Source: Folioceros fuciformis
Lineage: Eukaryota; Anthocerotophyta; Anthocerotopsida; Anthocerotales
Direction: 5' to 3'
Assembly: GCA_049999805.1 (NCBI GenBank)
Contig: JBNGIO010006148.1
Coordinates: 1-64,000 of the forward strand
Length of the DNA: 64,000 bases
The notes below the pieces were generated by a model. It was not told the origin of the DNA. It worked only from the letters and a program-made list of their open reading frames with translations, and ran no database searches. This document shows, piece after piece, positions 12,372 through 23,988 of the stretch (the stretch's first letter is position 1; each line of letters opens with the position of its first letter). Made by a program: the position numbers and the translations under genes.

Positions 12372-13999
12372 CTACCTCTTGGAATCCTGCAAGGGTGAGG
12401 TGTCAATGTCTTTAGCAAAAGGGCGCTTCACTCCCTTGGATGCCATTGGATGAGGCTGGATCACTTTGCAGAGAAAGATCCTTTGCCCTTGAGACTCTGA
12501 GACAATCGGCAGCATCAACTGGCTGTATTTCTTCAGGTCTTGACCTTCTCCTCCCAAATGCATAGGGTCCTGATCGGCACATGTACGCTTACTCTCTATC
12601 TGCACAATTTTGCCCTCTTTTGCCTCTCGCTCCTCTTCTCATTCTCTTTCCTCCTCCGCGGTAGGTCCTTCTTCCTCCTGCTGTCTACCTCCACTGTTCG
12701 TAGGCTTACTCCCTTCTCTCTCTATAGGTGGTTTGGTAGCAAGTCCTTCCTGCGGCGGTAGGTCTGCCTGATCAGCCAATGTTTCAGCGGCTTGTTGTGC
12801 CCATCTTCTTCCCTCTACTCAGGTACTTCCTCTCACTCAAAATCTTCTCCATCCATGTCACTATCTTCTTTCCATTCCGATATGGGAGGGATAGACTTTT
12901 TCAACTCAGCTCGATCATCATCATGAGGCTCAATGGCCTTCTTCTTGGCAATCTTCAACAGCTCCTGATTGGCCTTCAGCACCTTGCTGTGTAGGTGTAC
13001 CCTTTCTTCCTCCAAAGTCAACTCTAATTCCTCCAAGACGCTGCTGGTAGGCATTCCTCTCAAGGATCAATTTGCCTATTTTCAATTATAGGGCTACATT
13101 CTCTTCCTGTAAGAGACGAAGTTGGGTTAGCAAACCAAATTGGATGGTGTAGTCCACTCGGAACCTACGATTCCTGACAACCAACGTCTTGAGAATTTGG
13201 GAGGCATGTTGAAGTTTCAAGTTCTCCTTTTGCTGCTCCACCTCCTTAAATCTCAACTGATTCTTCTTCCTCTCCTGCTGTAGGTGAGAGTGATCTTCAA
13301 TTAATCGTTGAATTTTTGTGTCCTTGCTCTTGACTTCATTCTTGTGCTCCTCCAGCTAAGGCTCCAGGTTTTGTAGCTTTGACACCCTCTCTCGCAAGTT
13401 GGCCCTGTTCTGCAGCCTCTTCTCTTCCAAACCCACAACTTGCTAGCGTGCTTCTAGCAATTCAGATTAAGTGATGGCCTAAGAGTGGTTCAACTCAATG
13501 ATTTGGGCATGCATCTGAATTAGCAAGTCTTCCTGTTGTTGATTAACTTGCTTAAAATCTTCTCATTCCACCTCCGAATTGTTGAGGAATGCACGCAAAT
13601 AATAGGCTTCTTCCTCTCCCTCCGTCTTCAAATCCCAATGAGGAAACTTATAAATGGGGACCAACTTGTTGTTGACCTTACTGCTGAGGGTGGAGTGTCG
13701 GGGTCGAAGCTAACTTTCACAAACTCCTAAGCTTGTTCCTGCCTTTTGGTTGCCCTCCTCCGTTCTGTGTATGCACATTTAAGTGGGGTGGTATGTCCAT
13801 GGATGTGGCGGGATCTCAATTTGTAACGAGGACCGGTCTCATGCTCCTTAGGTTGCATTCCCTTATGAACACGTACAGCAAACAAAAGGTCAACTAGCTT
13901 GGCTAAGAGGGGAAAAGAAGGCAAACTAGCACTACGGTTAGGCTTGTTGCTAAGGCTAGAAAACCTTACAAGCCCATAACTGTGAAATGTTAAAGTCAC
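12372..13999 (-). pseudogene. Decayed coiled-coil-rich ORF (probably transposon-derived)
   Basis: Read on the minus strand from 13999 to 12372, the region translates as one protein-like sequence interrupted by about ten stop codons and roughly three frameshifts. Open pieces are 13999-13727 (basic, HETGPRYKLRSRHIHG), a middle stretch with heptad-like text (LQQERKKNQLRFKEVEQQKE; QEENVAL), 13063-12833 (EELELTLEEERVHLH) and 12605-12372. Seven of the stops are TAG or TAA where CAG or CAA (Gln) fits the surrounding Gln/Glu-rich text, and three are TGA where CGA (Arg) fits. All are single C-to-T changes on the coding strand, the mark of methylated-cytosine decay. I do not recognise the parent family. 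The coiled-coil character and location in the gene-poor block suggest a mobile-element-associated protein, which is an inference. Confidence 0.6.
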
Positions 14000-16609
14000 A
14001 GTTGCAAAAAGGACCTGTAGGGAGTGAGTCTAAAAGATAAGCTAAGAGTTAGGGTACATGTAATGAAAGACTTGAAGTGCTAGAGTCCACAAGAGCCCTA
14101 GCCCCTATGCTGCAACAAGAGGGGTGTTGGCTGTAAATAGCCAACATTTCCTTATTGAAGCCCTAGATGACCAAATCCTCCAATAGATTTGTCTTAGCAA
14201 GGCAAACAATATGGTATGTGAATCAAAGGCAACCAACCTTTGTGGCGGACGCTATGAGCTTTGGAAGGCTAGGACAACTTGTTGCAAGTGGAATGCAATT
14301 GCTGCTGCTAGCATGATAGGGTGTGTTGGTGATGCCGTCTTGCTGTAGTTGCTTGGCCGCCCTCACTAATCTAAATCGCCCCTAGCTCTTGCATGTCAAG
14401 CTCTACATTGACATCAGTTGTTGAAGTGAAGAGATTGATGCCTCTTTCATGTATCAATCAGGGAGAAATGTGAGAGGCTGTGCATATTGCATAGCTATGA
14501 GCCTATAAATCACGCCATAGCCTACACCACAAGAAATTTTTTTGCTGAAAATATGCTCAGTTTGAACCCCTATCTCAAAAGAACATGACTTCTCAAGGTT
14601 CTCTTCTAGTGTCATAGCGCTGCAAGGCGCGTCTTCAACAACTAATAACTCCTACCTAGTTGTCTCTTTTGCCTAGCGCTAGCCATCATCTCCGCGATCC
14701 ACTCTCTTATTGAGTTGGCTCCATGCTCTTACATTAGCAACAGACTACTCCTTTCCATGACACCTTGTTGGGTCACCTAGGTTTTGGAATCTCCTCACAT
14801 TGGGCACCAAGGCTATACCAACAAGAAGTTGGAAAATAGGCAGCATGTGTTCTAACCTAACCTGCTCGAAAAACATCTAGCTAGTTATAAGCTAGTTTGC
14901 AAAATATCTAGTTTAGCTAGATTGATTCATCCTAGCATTAATTTGGAAAATTTATTTGTTGTCCTATACTACACAACATTGGATGAGGGCTTCTTACCTA
15001 ATCGGCCATCACCTTCATGACAAAGGTTTTATCTCAGGCGTTGAGGGCGGTTTTCCTTTATAGGTATCTTTTAGGCAAGTGAAGAACTCTTTACTAGTAG
15101 AGGCTTGTGAGTCTCTACCTCTTTTAACCTCCTTTTCTAAGGAAGGGTTGAGGGGTTTTTAGGCCTTCCTCGTGGAAAAGCGACATGACCAAGCACTAAG
15201 AGCCCTTTTTCAGAACTCATCCATTCGTAGATATTCTTGGGCTTGTATTCGCTCTTGTTCAGGTAAAAGAGTGGGCTCTTGGCTTTTGGCTCGACCTTGC
15301 ATCTAGGTGTTTTTAATTGCACTAACAACTTTAGCCATCGCAATGAGATTTTGCTTAGGTTTAGCCCACCCGTTGGCTGTTTCTCTTTCTACATGCAGTG
15401 CTGAGGTTGCCATTGTCGATACAAGGTCCCATATGGCACGTTGTCCCTTTACGGGGCACTACATTGCCACCCATGATGCAATTTGGCATGTTATGTTCTT
15501 AATGGCTTATTAATAGGGAATGTGAGTTTCTTCCATACATGGAGACGAGCCTGTTTTCATCCCCTTCCTTTTGAAACACATTGGGCCATGGGCAAGGAAT
15601 TGTCAACATTCATTAAGGAGTGCTCAAAGGCATATAGAGTAATAGGAATGATGTTCTTTCTCTTTCCTTTGTGGTGGTCTTCTTTTGATAAAGCGTATTC
15701 GTTGCTTTTTGCTTTGCAAAGAGCATTGGCCAATACGATGTTTAGAATAGCAACAAGCACAGGTCACAAGGCTTTTTCCGCATTGATGTTAAGTAGGTCT
15801 ACTGTTATTCCACATCATAACATTTTGGGAGCAAGAGGTAATTTTTGAGAATGATGTTCGAAGGGGCTAATATCCTTTTAGCTTTTGAGAAAGATGTTCA
15901 AAGAGGCCAATTAGTACCCTTTTTAGCCATGGGCCCTCCTTAGGTTGTTTCTTTCGGGAGTGGATGGGACTTTTATCTTTATCAATAAATAAATAAATAA
16001 ATAAAAAGCTCTTTACTAATAATAATTAATATAAAAACATTAATAACTAGTTTGTCAGCGCACTAGATGCATAGGAAAACAGTTGGCTGGACGGGAGGAG
16101 GAAAACAGTTGGCTGGACGGAAGGACAACAAAAGTGCAGCTGAAACATGGAAGCGGCCAAGCCCATATGGCTAGGAAAGCTCTCCAAGGAAGTTGAAAAT
16201 GGAATAACATGAAAATAAAATATGTGTGTAGCAGCAAGGCAGTCGTAGGTCATTCGTGTGAGAGAGTCACGGCGGAGCCTTAGAGGTGGCGCGAAAAACC
16301 TCGTAAATGCTAGTGGCTCCACCTGTCTCGACTCTCGAGAGCGATGAGCTCAAAGATTCCTCGTACACGACGCAACGGGTCGCCCCATCAGGCCCACGCT
16401 GCGAGCAATTGCTTTGCCGCCTGCCGATTTCTCAGTGCTCGGCCGGCCCTCCGCAATGCCAGAATTTTGAAATTGGGCGCACCCAAGCGGTTGAGACGGG
16501 CTGTAGGCTCCCCGTACCCATATGTTGGTGTCTTCGTCGCCTCTGCCTCCAGCAACAGCGGGTCTGGATGGGTAGGCATTTGGTGTGAGTGAAGGTTGCA
16601 GCTGCAACA
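14000..16609. other. Gene-poor block continuing to the next gene
   Basis: No supportable gene is seen. Open frames at 15307-15848 (+) and 15760-15557 (-) overlap each other and lack family features. Sequence just before the AAAT microsatellite (about 15940-15984) reads ..TTTATCTTTATCAATAAAT.., resembling the 3' end of a LINE-type retroelement with an A-rich tail, which I regard as a weak inference. About 16300-16609 is probably 5' leader of the following gene. Confidence 0.4.
15984..16005. repeat. AAAT microsatellite
   Basis: About five uninterrupted copies of AAAT within an A/T-rich stretch. It could be the tail of a retroelement or a simple microsatellite. Confidence 0.8.
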
Positions 16610-18193
16610 ATGGTGGTAAGGCTGATGATAGGCGGCAGGTCGCTCACAGATGAGGAAGTGCTCTTCCGGCACCAGTTGCTGAAGCTCATCCAGAAGGAGA
16701 AGCTGAAGCGCTCCCTGCACCGCACCTTCGTGCCGGGTAAGGTGTTCGGGAGCGGCGACAGCTTTAAGTTCGGTGCAGTGAGACCTGCTCCTGCGCTAGG
16801 GAATGCAGCAGCAGCAGGCACGCAGTTGGTGAGCAATCCACTCTACAATTCCGCGCAGTCTCCGCAGCGCGAGCCTGATTCCCGGCCAAATCTGTCATCG
16901 GCTGGCTCTGGAGGTGTTGGTCCTGTTGAGGAGGTTTGTGACACAGCCAGGACTGCGCCGCTTGAGCAGGGTGCTCTGAGGTCCAAGGCGGGGAGGACCT
17001 CGAGCTCCTTGTTGCAGCTGATGAAGCAGAGTCATGGATCTCTTAAGCAGCTTTTCAGCAAGGAAGGGATGGTGGAAGAGGGAGGAGGGGCGGACAAGGA
17101 CGGAGCTCTAGGCACGTTGAACGGCGGGAGAAGGAGCGGAAGGCGTGCCAGGAATATGAGCGGATCTTACCAGTTTGTGACCAAGGAGGAGGCGCTAGTG
17201 CTAGATGAGCTCCGGAAAGACGAGTATCGAGATGTCAAGGTGTCTCCGTCCGGCAAAAGCACGAGATTCTTCACATTGGAGGAGAGCGGCCGACTTGTGA
17301 GCGTTGTTTGCACGGATGATGCCAAGGATGGCAAGATTGCGTCCCCGGCACCAGGGAAGGTGCTGCTCCGCGGCAGCAGCCCGCAGAGATCTGGAAAAGT
17401 GAGTCCTGAGGTGAATGATACAGAAGCCGATTCTCCGGCGGTTAAAGCTGTTGCGGATGCCAATTTGCGCGAGGATGCTTCTCTAGGGGTCTCGAGCAAT
17501 TCTCCGAGAGTGTCAGAGGGGAAGGTATCGAGATTGGATTCTCCCCGGCGAGAGGAAAATGCATTCAACAAGCAGCTTTCCAACCCCGCGTCTCCTGTAA
17601 TGCTGTGCCTCCCCAACCTCAACCTCTACGGGGACGAAAATCTCACGGTAGCTTCAGAGTTTGCTGAGATTTCTCTTAAGTATGGTATTGTGTCGTCCAA
17701 AAGTCACAGGTACGTGGTCCAGGAAGAAAGCACACACTATGAGAGCGTGACGACAAAGGAGGTGGTATTGTCCAAGGAAGTTATCTTATCCAAGGAGGTG
17801 AGCATTTCGGGCGGCAGCAAGCTCGAGAGCCTCCGGGAACATGAGTCACCGGTGCTTGCTGGCGACAGAAAATCGAAGGGCTTGGTGTCCTCGCCCACAT
17901 CTAACGGTCCCGATCATAATGCTACGAACGGCGGCAGCAGCAGCGTGGGACATAAGGATCGCAACATGGTGGAACCTGACTCTAAGCGAAGCTCGGCAAA
18001 TGCTTCTGACTCAGTGGCAGAGAAGCAAGTTACTACTGACAAGCAGCAATCTGAGGGAACTTCAAGAAGCAAGAGCAGAGGACGCAGGAGGAAGAAGGGC
18101 TCCACGCGGGTAACCAAGTCCAAGCACAAGCCTTTCAAGAAACTCTTCACCAGCACCATCCTATGCAGATGTGATTTGGATAGCATCAGCTGA
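16610..18193 (+). CDS. Uncharacterised 527-aa serine-rich protein
   Basis: Single-exon frame beginning MVVRLMIGGRSLTDEEVLFR. The frame is open for 21 bases further upstream but only to a GTG codon, so the first ATG at 16610 is chosen. I do not recognise the family. Visible features are a compact N terminus with an amphipathic segment (VLFRHQLLKLIQKEKLKRSL, residues about 18-37), and a long hydrophilic middle rich in Ser, Glu and Lys with many S-P dipeptides. Near residues 385-395 is a short VLSKE/ILSKE repeat. The C terminus is strongly basic (about residues 485-520, SKSRGRRRKKG and KHKPFKKLF), which could serve as a nuclear localisation signal. No membrane span is seen. Length, sustained coding character and an uninterrupted 1.6 kb frame argue that it is real. 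The N-terminal segment and basic tail are the parts most likely to be conserved. Confidence 0.7.
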   Translation: MVVRLMIGGRSLTDEEVLFRHQLLKLIQKEKLKRSLHRTFVPGKVFGSGDSFKFGAVRPAPALGNAAAAGTQLVSNPLYNSAQSPQREPDSRPNLSSAGSGGVGPVEEVCDTARTAPLEQGALRSKAGRTSSSLLQLMKQSHGSLKQLFSKEGMVEEGGGADKDGALGTLNGGRRSGRRARNMSGSYQFVTKEEALVLDELRKDEYRDVKVSPSGKSTRFFTLEESGRLVSVVCTDDAKDGKIASPAPGKVLLRGSSPQRSGKVSPEVNDTEADSPAVKAVADANLREDASLGVSSNSPRVSEGKVSRLDSPRREENAFNKQLSNPASPVMLCLPNLNLYGDENLTVASEFAEISLKYGIVSSKSHRYVVQEESTHYESVTTKEVVLSKEVILSKEVSISGGSKLESLREHESPVLAGDRKSKGLVSSPTSNGPDHNATNGGSSSVGHKDRNMVEPDSKRSSANASDSVAEKQVTTDKQQSEGTSRSKSRGRRRKKGSTRVTKSKHKPFKKLFTSTILCRCDLDSIS

Positions 18194-19622
18194 CGAGGTT
18201 GGTGGAACTCTTGTCGGTGTCGAATCTCGTTCGCAATCTCGCTTGCACACCTCTCCGACCACTTGTTTGATATTAAAACTTTATTTCTACTGTTTCTTCT
18301 TCTCTCGTTGAAGAAGTATGAACTACTGTGGGCATAAGAGGAAGGTATTCCGCTCTAAGCAGTTGGAAGTAGTCCAAGCCTACCGTGATTTGCAAGAACA
18401 TTACGTGGCCAAGGGCAGGCCACCTTTAACCTGGTGTCCTTTTCATCTGCTCCAGTTAGGAAGTGGTAAGAGGTGACAGTTTCAGATTGGTGCACATAGG
18501 TTGTAGCTTCTACCTCTTCCCTTGCCTTCTGCTCGTTCATCATCTAGGTTCACTGCTGTCGCAGTGCAATGCCTGTTCCTCGTTGAAAACACAAGTTATC
18601 TTATACTTATTTCTGTCCAGAGTCTCGACTATGTTGTATGTACTTATTTCTGTCCAGAATCTCGGCCATCTTGTACTTCATTTCTGTCCAGAATCTCGGC
18701 TGTCTTGTACTCTTTGCTGTCCAGAATCTCAACCATCTCGTACTTCTTTCTGTCCAGAATATGCTCTATGGCATTATATACCCCTGAAGGAGGCCCCAAA
18801 GGCCGTCAGTACCCCCATAGGGTTCAACTGACCAAATCAAGGGGTCAGCGTTGGTGTGGTCGTGTTGCCACACCAATGGTGAGCCTTGGTGTGGCCGTGG
18901 CCGAGGCTATAACCAAACCGGAGGGCCTGAGCCTCTTGCGAAGTCTAAGGTCCTCCATGGCCCCGCGCGGGCTGAGGCCCCTCTTCTTGAGGCGGTCAGG
19001 GCTGAGGTCTCGAGCCTCATGGCCTTCCTTGCCTTGCCCCGCCCCTAAATTTTTTACCCTATGCCGCACCTCGAATACTGCTCGGCATGTCCACGATGGT
19101 TTCTCAGGCATCACAGGCGCCCTTGCCCGGCATTCATTCCCTTGCATGTCAATACCTTGAGCGGCAGATCTGGAGTAGCATTATGCAGCCACCGCCATGT
19201 GCTGGGCCGGCAATGTTCTTGCCCTGCCTTCCTCGCGACGCTAAAAGCTACCTGCTCGGTCCAACTTGGTCATGGAAGCCACTCGTGTTACGAGGGTTTG
19301 ATCCCTCGAGTTTGGCTCACGGAGACACGCACCCCGATTGGCTTAATCTAAAACTACGAAGAAACTGCAAAAACACAAGGGCAGATGAGAAATGAATAAC
19401 CACCCTTTATTGCGAAAGTGGCAACGGCTCTTCGGGGCTCACTTGATACGAAACCCTTGCACTTGCAAATAATAAGATATAACTTACTTTTTCATGGCAT
19501 CGCTGGCTATTGTTCCCAAGGGAAGACAGTTTCAAAACCTTGCTATGTAAGATTTTTACCAGTTTGCTACACAATAATATTAATAGTTAAGTAACAGCAC
19601 TCTCTGAGTGCTGTTACTCTCA
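18194..19622. other. Intergenic region between the uncharacterised gene and the permease
   Basis: No supportable gene. It contains a five-copy tandem repeat (18611-18770) and then GC-richer sequence (about 18780-19380) with short overlapping frames, possibly part of a dispersed repeat. A polyadenylation-like AT stretch (near 18270-18290) follows the stop of the upstream gene. Confidence 0.5.
18611..18770. repeat. Tandem repeat, about 34 bp x 5
   Basis: TGTCCAGA(A/G)T starts at 18614, 18651, 18685, 18718 and 18751, spacing 37, 34, 33 and 33 bp. The consensus unit is TTTCTGTCCAGAATCTCGGC followed by (A/T)TCTTGTACT. The copies are only moderately diverged. Confidence 0.85.
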
Positions 19623-21828
19623 CTAATACCCTGTATGAAAAGGCTTGAACTTGGTAAGATCTTGCAGCATCCCTTCCACTGATCCTATAGCAGCAGCAAG
19701 GCTAACCAACAAGCAAAGCAGGCTCAGAAGCTGGAGCCACATCCATTTGCTAGACCAGCGAGGGATCCCTCGCTTCACGATATACATCTCCAGAGGGAAG
19801 AAAACAGTCAAGGGCCAGAAAGTGAGTGCTCCGATGATTCCCATTACGTCGTTGAAGAAGGGAATCAACATGGAGATGAGTGTCAATGTGATTACGTATA
19901 TCGTCCTCCAAACTATCCGGAAGTAGTTGAAGTAATATTTCCCCATACCACAAGGAAGGCGCACAGCATGCTCCTTGTTCACAAAGTAGCTGGAAGGATA
20001 CTTCTTAGCCACAACGCTCTCCAAGAATGCGAAAAGGGGCTGACTGAAAACCTGTGATAGCAGCAAAAAGTGTCAACAATTGGTGCTTCACAAGAGAGGA
20101 ATTGCTGGGAAGGCAGAAGGGGAGAAGGGAATTTGTGCGTAAGGTGGAAAGTTACCTGGTACGCTCCCACCAGGTGCACCACAATACACGCATTGGCGAA
20201 GTCTACCAACCAGTAAGGATCGTAGAAACCGAATCCAGTCATAAGATTTCCAGGGGCATGCACTCCAAAGGCTGCATAGCCAACCAAGCCTACAGCCATG
20301 TAGAACAGGGTAGTCACAGTGGTGCCAATGGTGGTTGCCTTTTTCATCACCTTGTTCTCAGCTGGTTTGGACTTCAAAGTGTCCTGAGTTGTTCACATGT
20401 ACAATTGTATACATAATGTATGTCAGTTGCAGTATCGTGAAAAAGGGAAGACGAAAGCACATGCAACTGGGAGCTCGACAGGAATGGTGTACACACGCAC
20501 AGACCTGGATCTCAATAAGGATCATGGAGAAGGAGTACGCAAAAGCGATGTTTCCCAGCGCTTGGAAAATCTTCCATGTGGCCTGTGTCGGACTCAAGTT
20601 GTGTCCGAGGGAGATGGTTCCTTTCCCTCCATGTCCCGCTGCAAGGGTTTACGACAAGGGACACAGGCGAGAGTGAGATTCATGATCAACATAAGACACT
20701 TTGTCACGGATGCTCATCTTGCGTGCGTCGCAATTACCACAACGCTGGAAAGGATTTGAAAACTTACCAGCCACTCGTTCGACTGCAAGCCCGAGTCCGA
20801 CAGACGAATAAGAGAAGGACATCACAGCGGCAACATACGACAACCACCAGATGCTGCCAAAATCTGGAATTTGGGACAGAACAATCTGGACCAATCCGAA
20901 AATGATCATGTAGATGTTGTTGCTGACATGGCAAGGCGAGTTATGTCCGTGCGAATGGAAGCAGCCCGAGCGTTTAATGGCCCTGTAGATCGAGCCAAGA
21001 AGGAATGGTTAGCACTGTGAGTGAGTGGTGGGCGGGCTTGGGGAGGAGAGAGCTGTGCAGGTGTGCAGAACACTCACACCATGCTGATGGACGAGGTGAT
21101 TGTGTATCCAATGGACGTGCCCAGAAGATTCGCATACTGCACCAACCCGCACCAGAGGACTGCCCGCCCTCCTGCGAGTACATAGAGCGGGACAAAGTAT
21201 GTGAGGGTGCGCAGAAGAGGAATTACCCTGGGAGGCCGTCCGAGAAGTGTACGTCGGCTGTGTCCAGTCGGAGGGTGAGTGGTGACTCACCGAATGTAAG
21301 CTGGAAGAGCAGCAATCAAGCAAGAAAGCAGAGGACGTGGAACTCTTACCGAGATGGGTCCTGACGGCATCCATGTAAGTGTAGTTCCGCGCCCCGGTGA
21401 CAGGATCGGGATACCTGTAGCACTCCGTGAGCATGACGGACGTGAAATAGGTGATGAGCGCAAAGAACAACAGGATCACTGGACCGGCAATCCATCCCAG
21501 CTGCGCTATGCTCCATGCCAACGACAGAACTCCAGAGCCGATCACCGCTGTTATTACGTGCGCAGACGCCGTCCAGGTTGTTCCTGGTTGCGAGGAGCAC
21601 CACGGTGTCACAAGAAGGCGCTTCAGGGACGAGCGGGAATCAAGCTTTAAAACAAGAGAGCAGAAAGAAAAATGTTGCAAGGCAAGGCAAGGCAAGGCAA
21701 GGCAAAGCACCTGAGCGCTGCGGACGTCCATCGTCATCAAGAGGACCCTCGACTATGGATCCGTTGGCTCCCTTGGGGCCTTCGAATTCGAGGGCCTTGG
21801 GAACTTTCCACCCCGCTTCAGCCGCCAT
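19623..21828 (-). CDS. AAP-type amino acid permease (AAAP superfamily)
   Basis: Seven exons (minus strand): 21828-21711, 21583-21350, 21171-21078, 20982-20768, 20638-20505, 20383-20156, 20051-19623. They join in phase to 483 aa, the usual AAP length. The protein is a proton-coupled plasma-membrane importer of neutral and acidic amino acids with about ten to eleven membrane spans. Diagnostic stretches are TWTASAHVITAVIGSGVLSL (exon 2, first span), LAWSIAQLGWIAGP, TECYRYPDPVTGARNYTYMD, GYTITSSISM, CHVSNNIYMIIFG, IPDFGSIWWLSYVAAVMSF, TWKIFQALGNIAFAYSFSMI, EIQDTLKSKPAENKVMKKA, GNLMTGFGFYDPYWLVDFAN and FNDVMGIIGALTFWPLTVFF. The start at 21828 gives a short hydrophilic N terminus as in AAPs. Intron 1 contains a five-copy TTGCC pentamer run (21681-21706). 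Substrate specificity cannot be read from the sequence. Confidence 0.95.
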
Positions 21829-23988
21829 CGGATGCTCGCCTTGACCTCGGACGAATCGGCCACTGCGCACAAACAAAACATACATTCAAGGACACATGTG
21901 AGAGGCCGTAGCAGCGAGGCAGTGGAGGAGATCCGAGGAAAACAAGACAAGAGAAGCGGAGCAAAGCGCGATCTCAACGCCAGCCCGGCAACCTGTGGAT
22001 TCCTCTCCAGCTCGAGGCCCCCGAGGCGGCGAGGCGAGACACGGGACGTATCAAGCGGAATACAAAATTGTGTACATCAAGCAAGCCAGCCAGCCGCCTC
22101 GAACACTTGTACTTCATCCCCCCGACATCGCAAACCAATAGAAACCAAGCACAGAGACCCAAGAGCCCGACAAGGAGGTGAGGCGTCCAGCTCCCGCTGC
22201 ATGCATGGACAAAACGCAGAGACGTGGTCGAGCAGGAGGAAAAAGCACCGGGGCGGGCCAAGGCGAGCCGGGCCGGCGGAAGGTGCAGCGGGGGAGAAGG
22301 CAGGACGGACTCGGTGCCTCCCAAATTGTCCACCTACCTTCCAACCTCCAGCGGGGAAGAGCGCGAGCCCTGGAGACGAGGTGCGGTTACCACCACAAGC
22401 AAAGCGCGTGCACGCTAAGAGGAATTACGATCCAGCACCGCCGCAGCCAGCAGAACCAAAAATAACTAAGGCGAGCGGACACGGCAGAGGCGATAGCGCG
22501 CCGAATAATGCTCCCTGACAGTTGCGGTCTTCCCCGCTGGCCTACACTGCCAGCTGCCTCAGCTATGTCCCTCATTAATGCTGTCGGGCAGGGACAGAGC
22601 GCCGACTGAACGCCGATCCAGCTGACCGTAGCACGACGACGTTGACGGACTGACAAGTGGTGGGGGGGCAGGGATCAGGGAGTTCAGGCCACCGCCCCGG
22701 TCTCTGCCCATGGCCCCGCCTGTGTGCTTGTACAATATCGTATCGTATGCAGATGGAATCGGTCCTCACCTTGCCTACACAAGCAGTGCAACAACTTCGC
22801 ACTGCACGCCGATTCCCGCGTCTGCTCGATCTGTGCTGGTGAGCTCCAGAACGCAGAATTTTTCCACATTCCCACACCACACCAGGCACATCCGCCCCGC
22901 TCCGCTCCGCCCTGCCCCGCTCCGCCCTGCCCNNNNNNNNNNNNNNNNNNNNNNNNNNNNNNNNNNNNNNNNNNNNNNNNNNNNNNNNNNNNNNNNNNNN
23001 NNNNNNNNNNNNNNNNNNNNNNNNNNNNNNNNCGCTCCGCCCTGCCCCGCTCCGCCCTGCCCTGCTCCGCCCCGCCCGCTGGCTGCTGCCGCTGCCTGTC
23101 GCGTCTCCGATACCTCTAGGTGAAGACGGCAAAGCGGCCACCAGCTCGGGACGGGAAACTGGCGCGAACGCACACTCTACTTATGTCAATTACAACGACA
23201 GAATCATACTGCCCGATCGTACGCTCCCTACACTTGGCCACCACGCACCGAGCACTAGTCGTTCCACCTGTTCACCATGCCATGCAGCCTGCCTGAACTT
23301 GATCCACATTTTTATGTTTAATAATCCCTGATTTTCCTGTTTCCTCACCCAATGATGCCTACACCTTTGCCCTGATCCGTAGCGTAACTGTTAAGTCACA
23401 CTGTTACGGATCGTCACGAGTTAACGAAACGAAGGAAAAGGGTTCCGGTCAGTCCTGAATCCTCAACACCCTAACGCGATCTTCCGATGTCGCGGTCTGA
23501 AAATAAACAAGATCGTCCTCGAGTGGGTCCAGCATAGACCGAGGAACATGCAACGCGACAAACTTGAGCGGGGCCCGGGCCGGGGTCGCAAACCAACCGC
23601 CACCAGCTCGCGTGGCCCTCGCCCTCGTCCCCGCACCTGCCTGCTTACGTCTCCGCCAATCCACGACGCCGGGACGGGACGTGACGTCGCGACATCACCA
23701 TGGATGCACCGGCCCAAGATTTGAAGTCACGACTCGTCGCATCTCGCTCGTCTCGTAGTTGCATGCAACATGCACAGGCGGCGCCAATTCCTTTAATATC
23801 TACTCCCACCAGGCTTTGGAAGCCAGGAATGGAGGGTGAATGTTAGTTCATTAGAGCGAGACAGCAGCAGAGAAAGAGGAAAGGATTCACGTCTACAACG
23901 TTCCATCGCTAGTTAGCTAGCGTAGTATGTGTACAACAATGCTGGGGCCGTAGAGGCAAGGCCAAGCATGGTCTCCGCTCCCTCCCGT
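21829..23988. other. Region upstream of the permease, including an assembly gap
   Basis: About 2.1 kb separates the permease start from the 3' end of the RNA-binding protein gene. It must hold the permease promoter and 5' leader. No reliable gene is visible: overlapping frames at 21832-22518 (+) are compositionally biased and antisense to the leader. A pyrimidine-purine-biased GC-rich minisatellite surrounds the 100-N gap at 22933-23032. Confidence 0.5.
22900..23080. repeat. GC-rich minisatellite interrupted by a 100-N assembly gap
   Basis: Copies of CCGCTCCGCCCTGCC flank the run of exactly 100 N (22933-23032) on both sides, for example just before 22933 and at 23033-23075. A round-number gap inside a short tandem repeat means the true array length is unknown. 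Confidence 0.9.

Noticed and set aside
19261-19320. tRNA-like or SINE B-box (GGTTTGATCCCTCG with flanking CGAGG)
   Set aside because: The T-arm-like hairpin has the wrong loop size and no complete tRNA cloverleaf or A box at the right distance could be built.
21832-22518. 228-codon plus-strand frame upstream of the permease
   Set aside because: Compositionally biased (Arg/Ser/Pro), antisense to the permease leader, no homology recognised.
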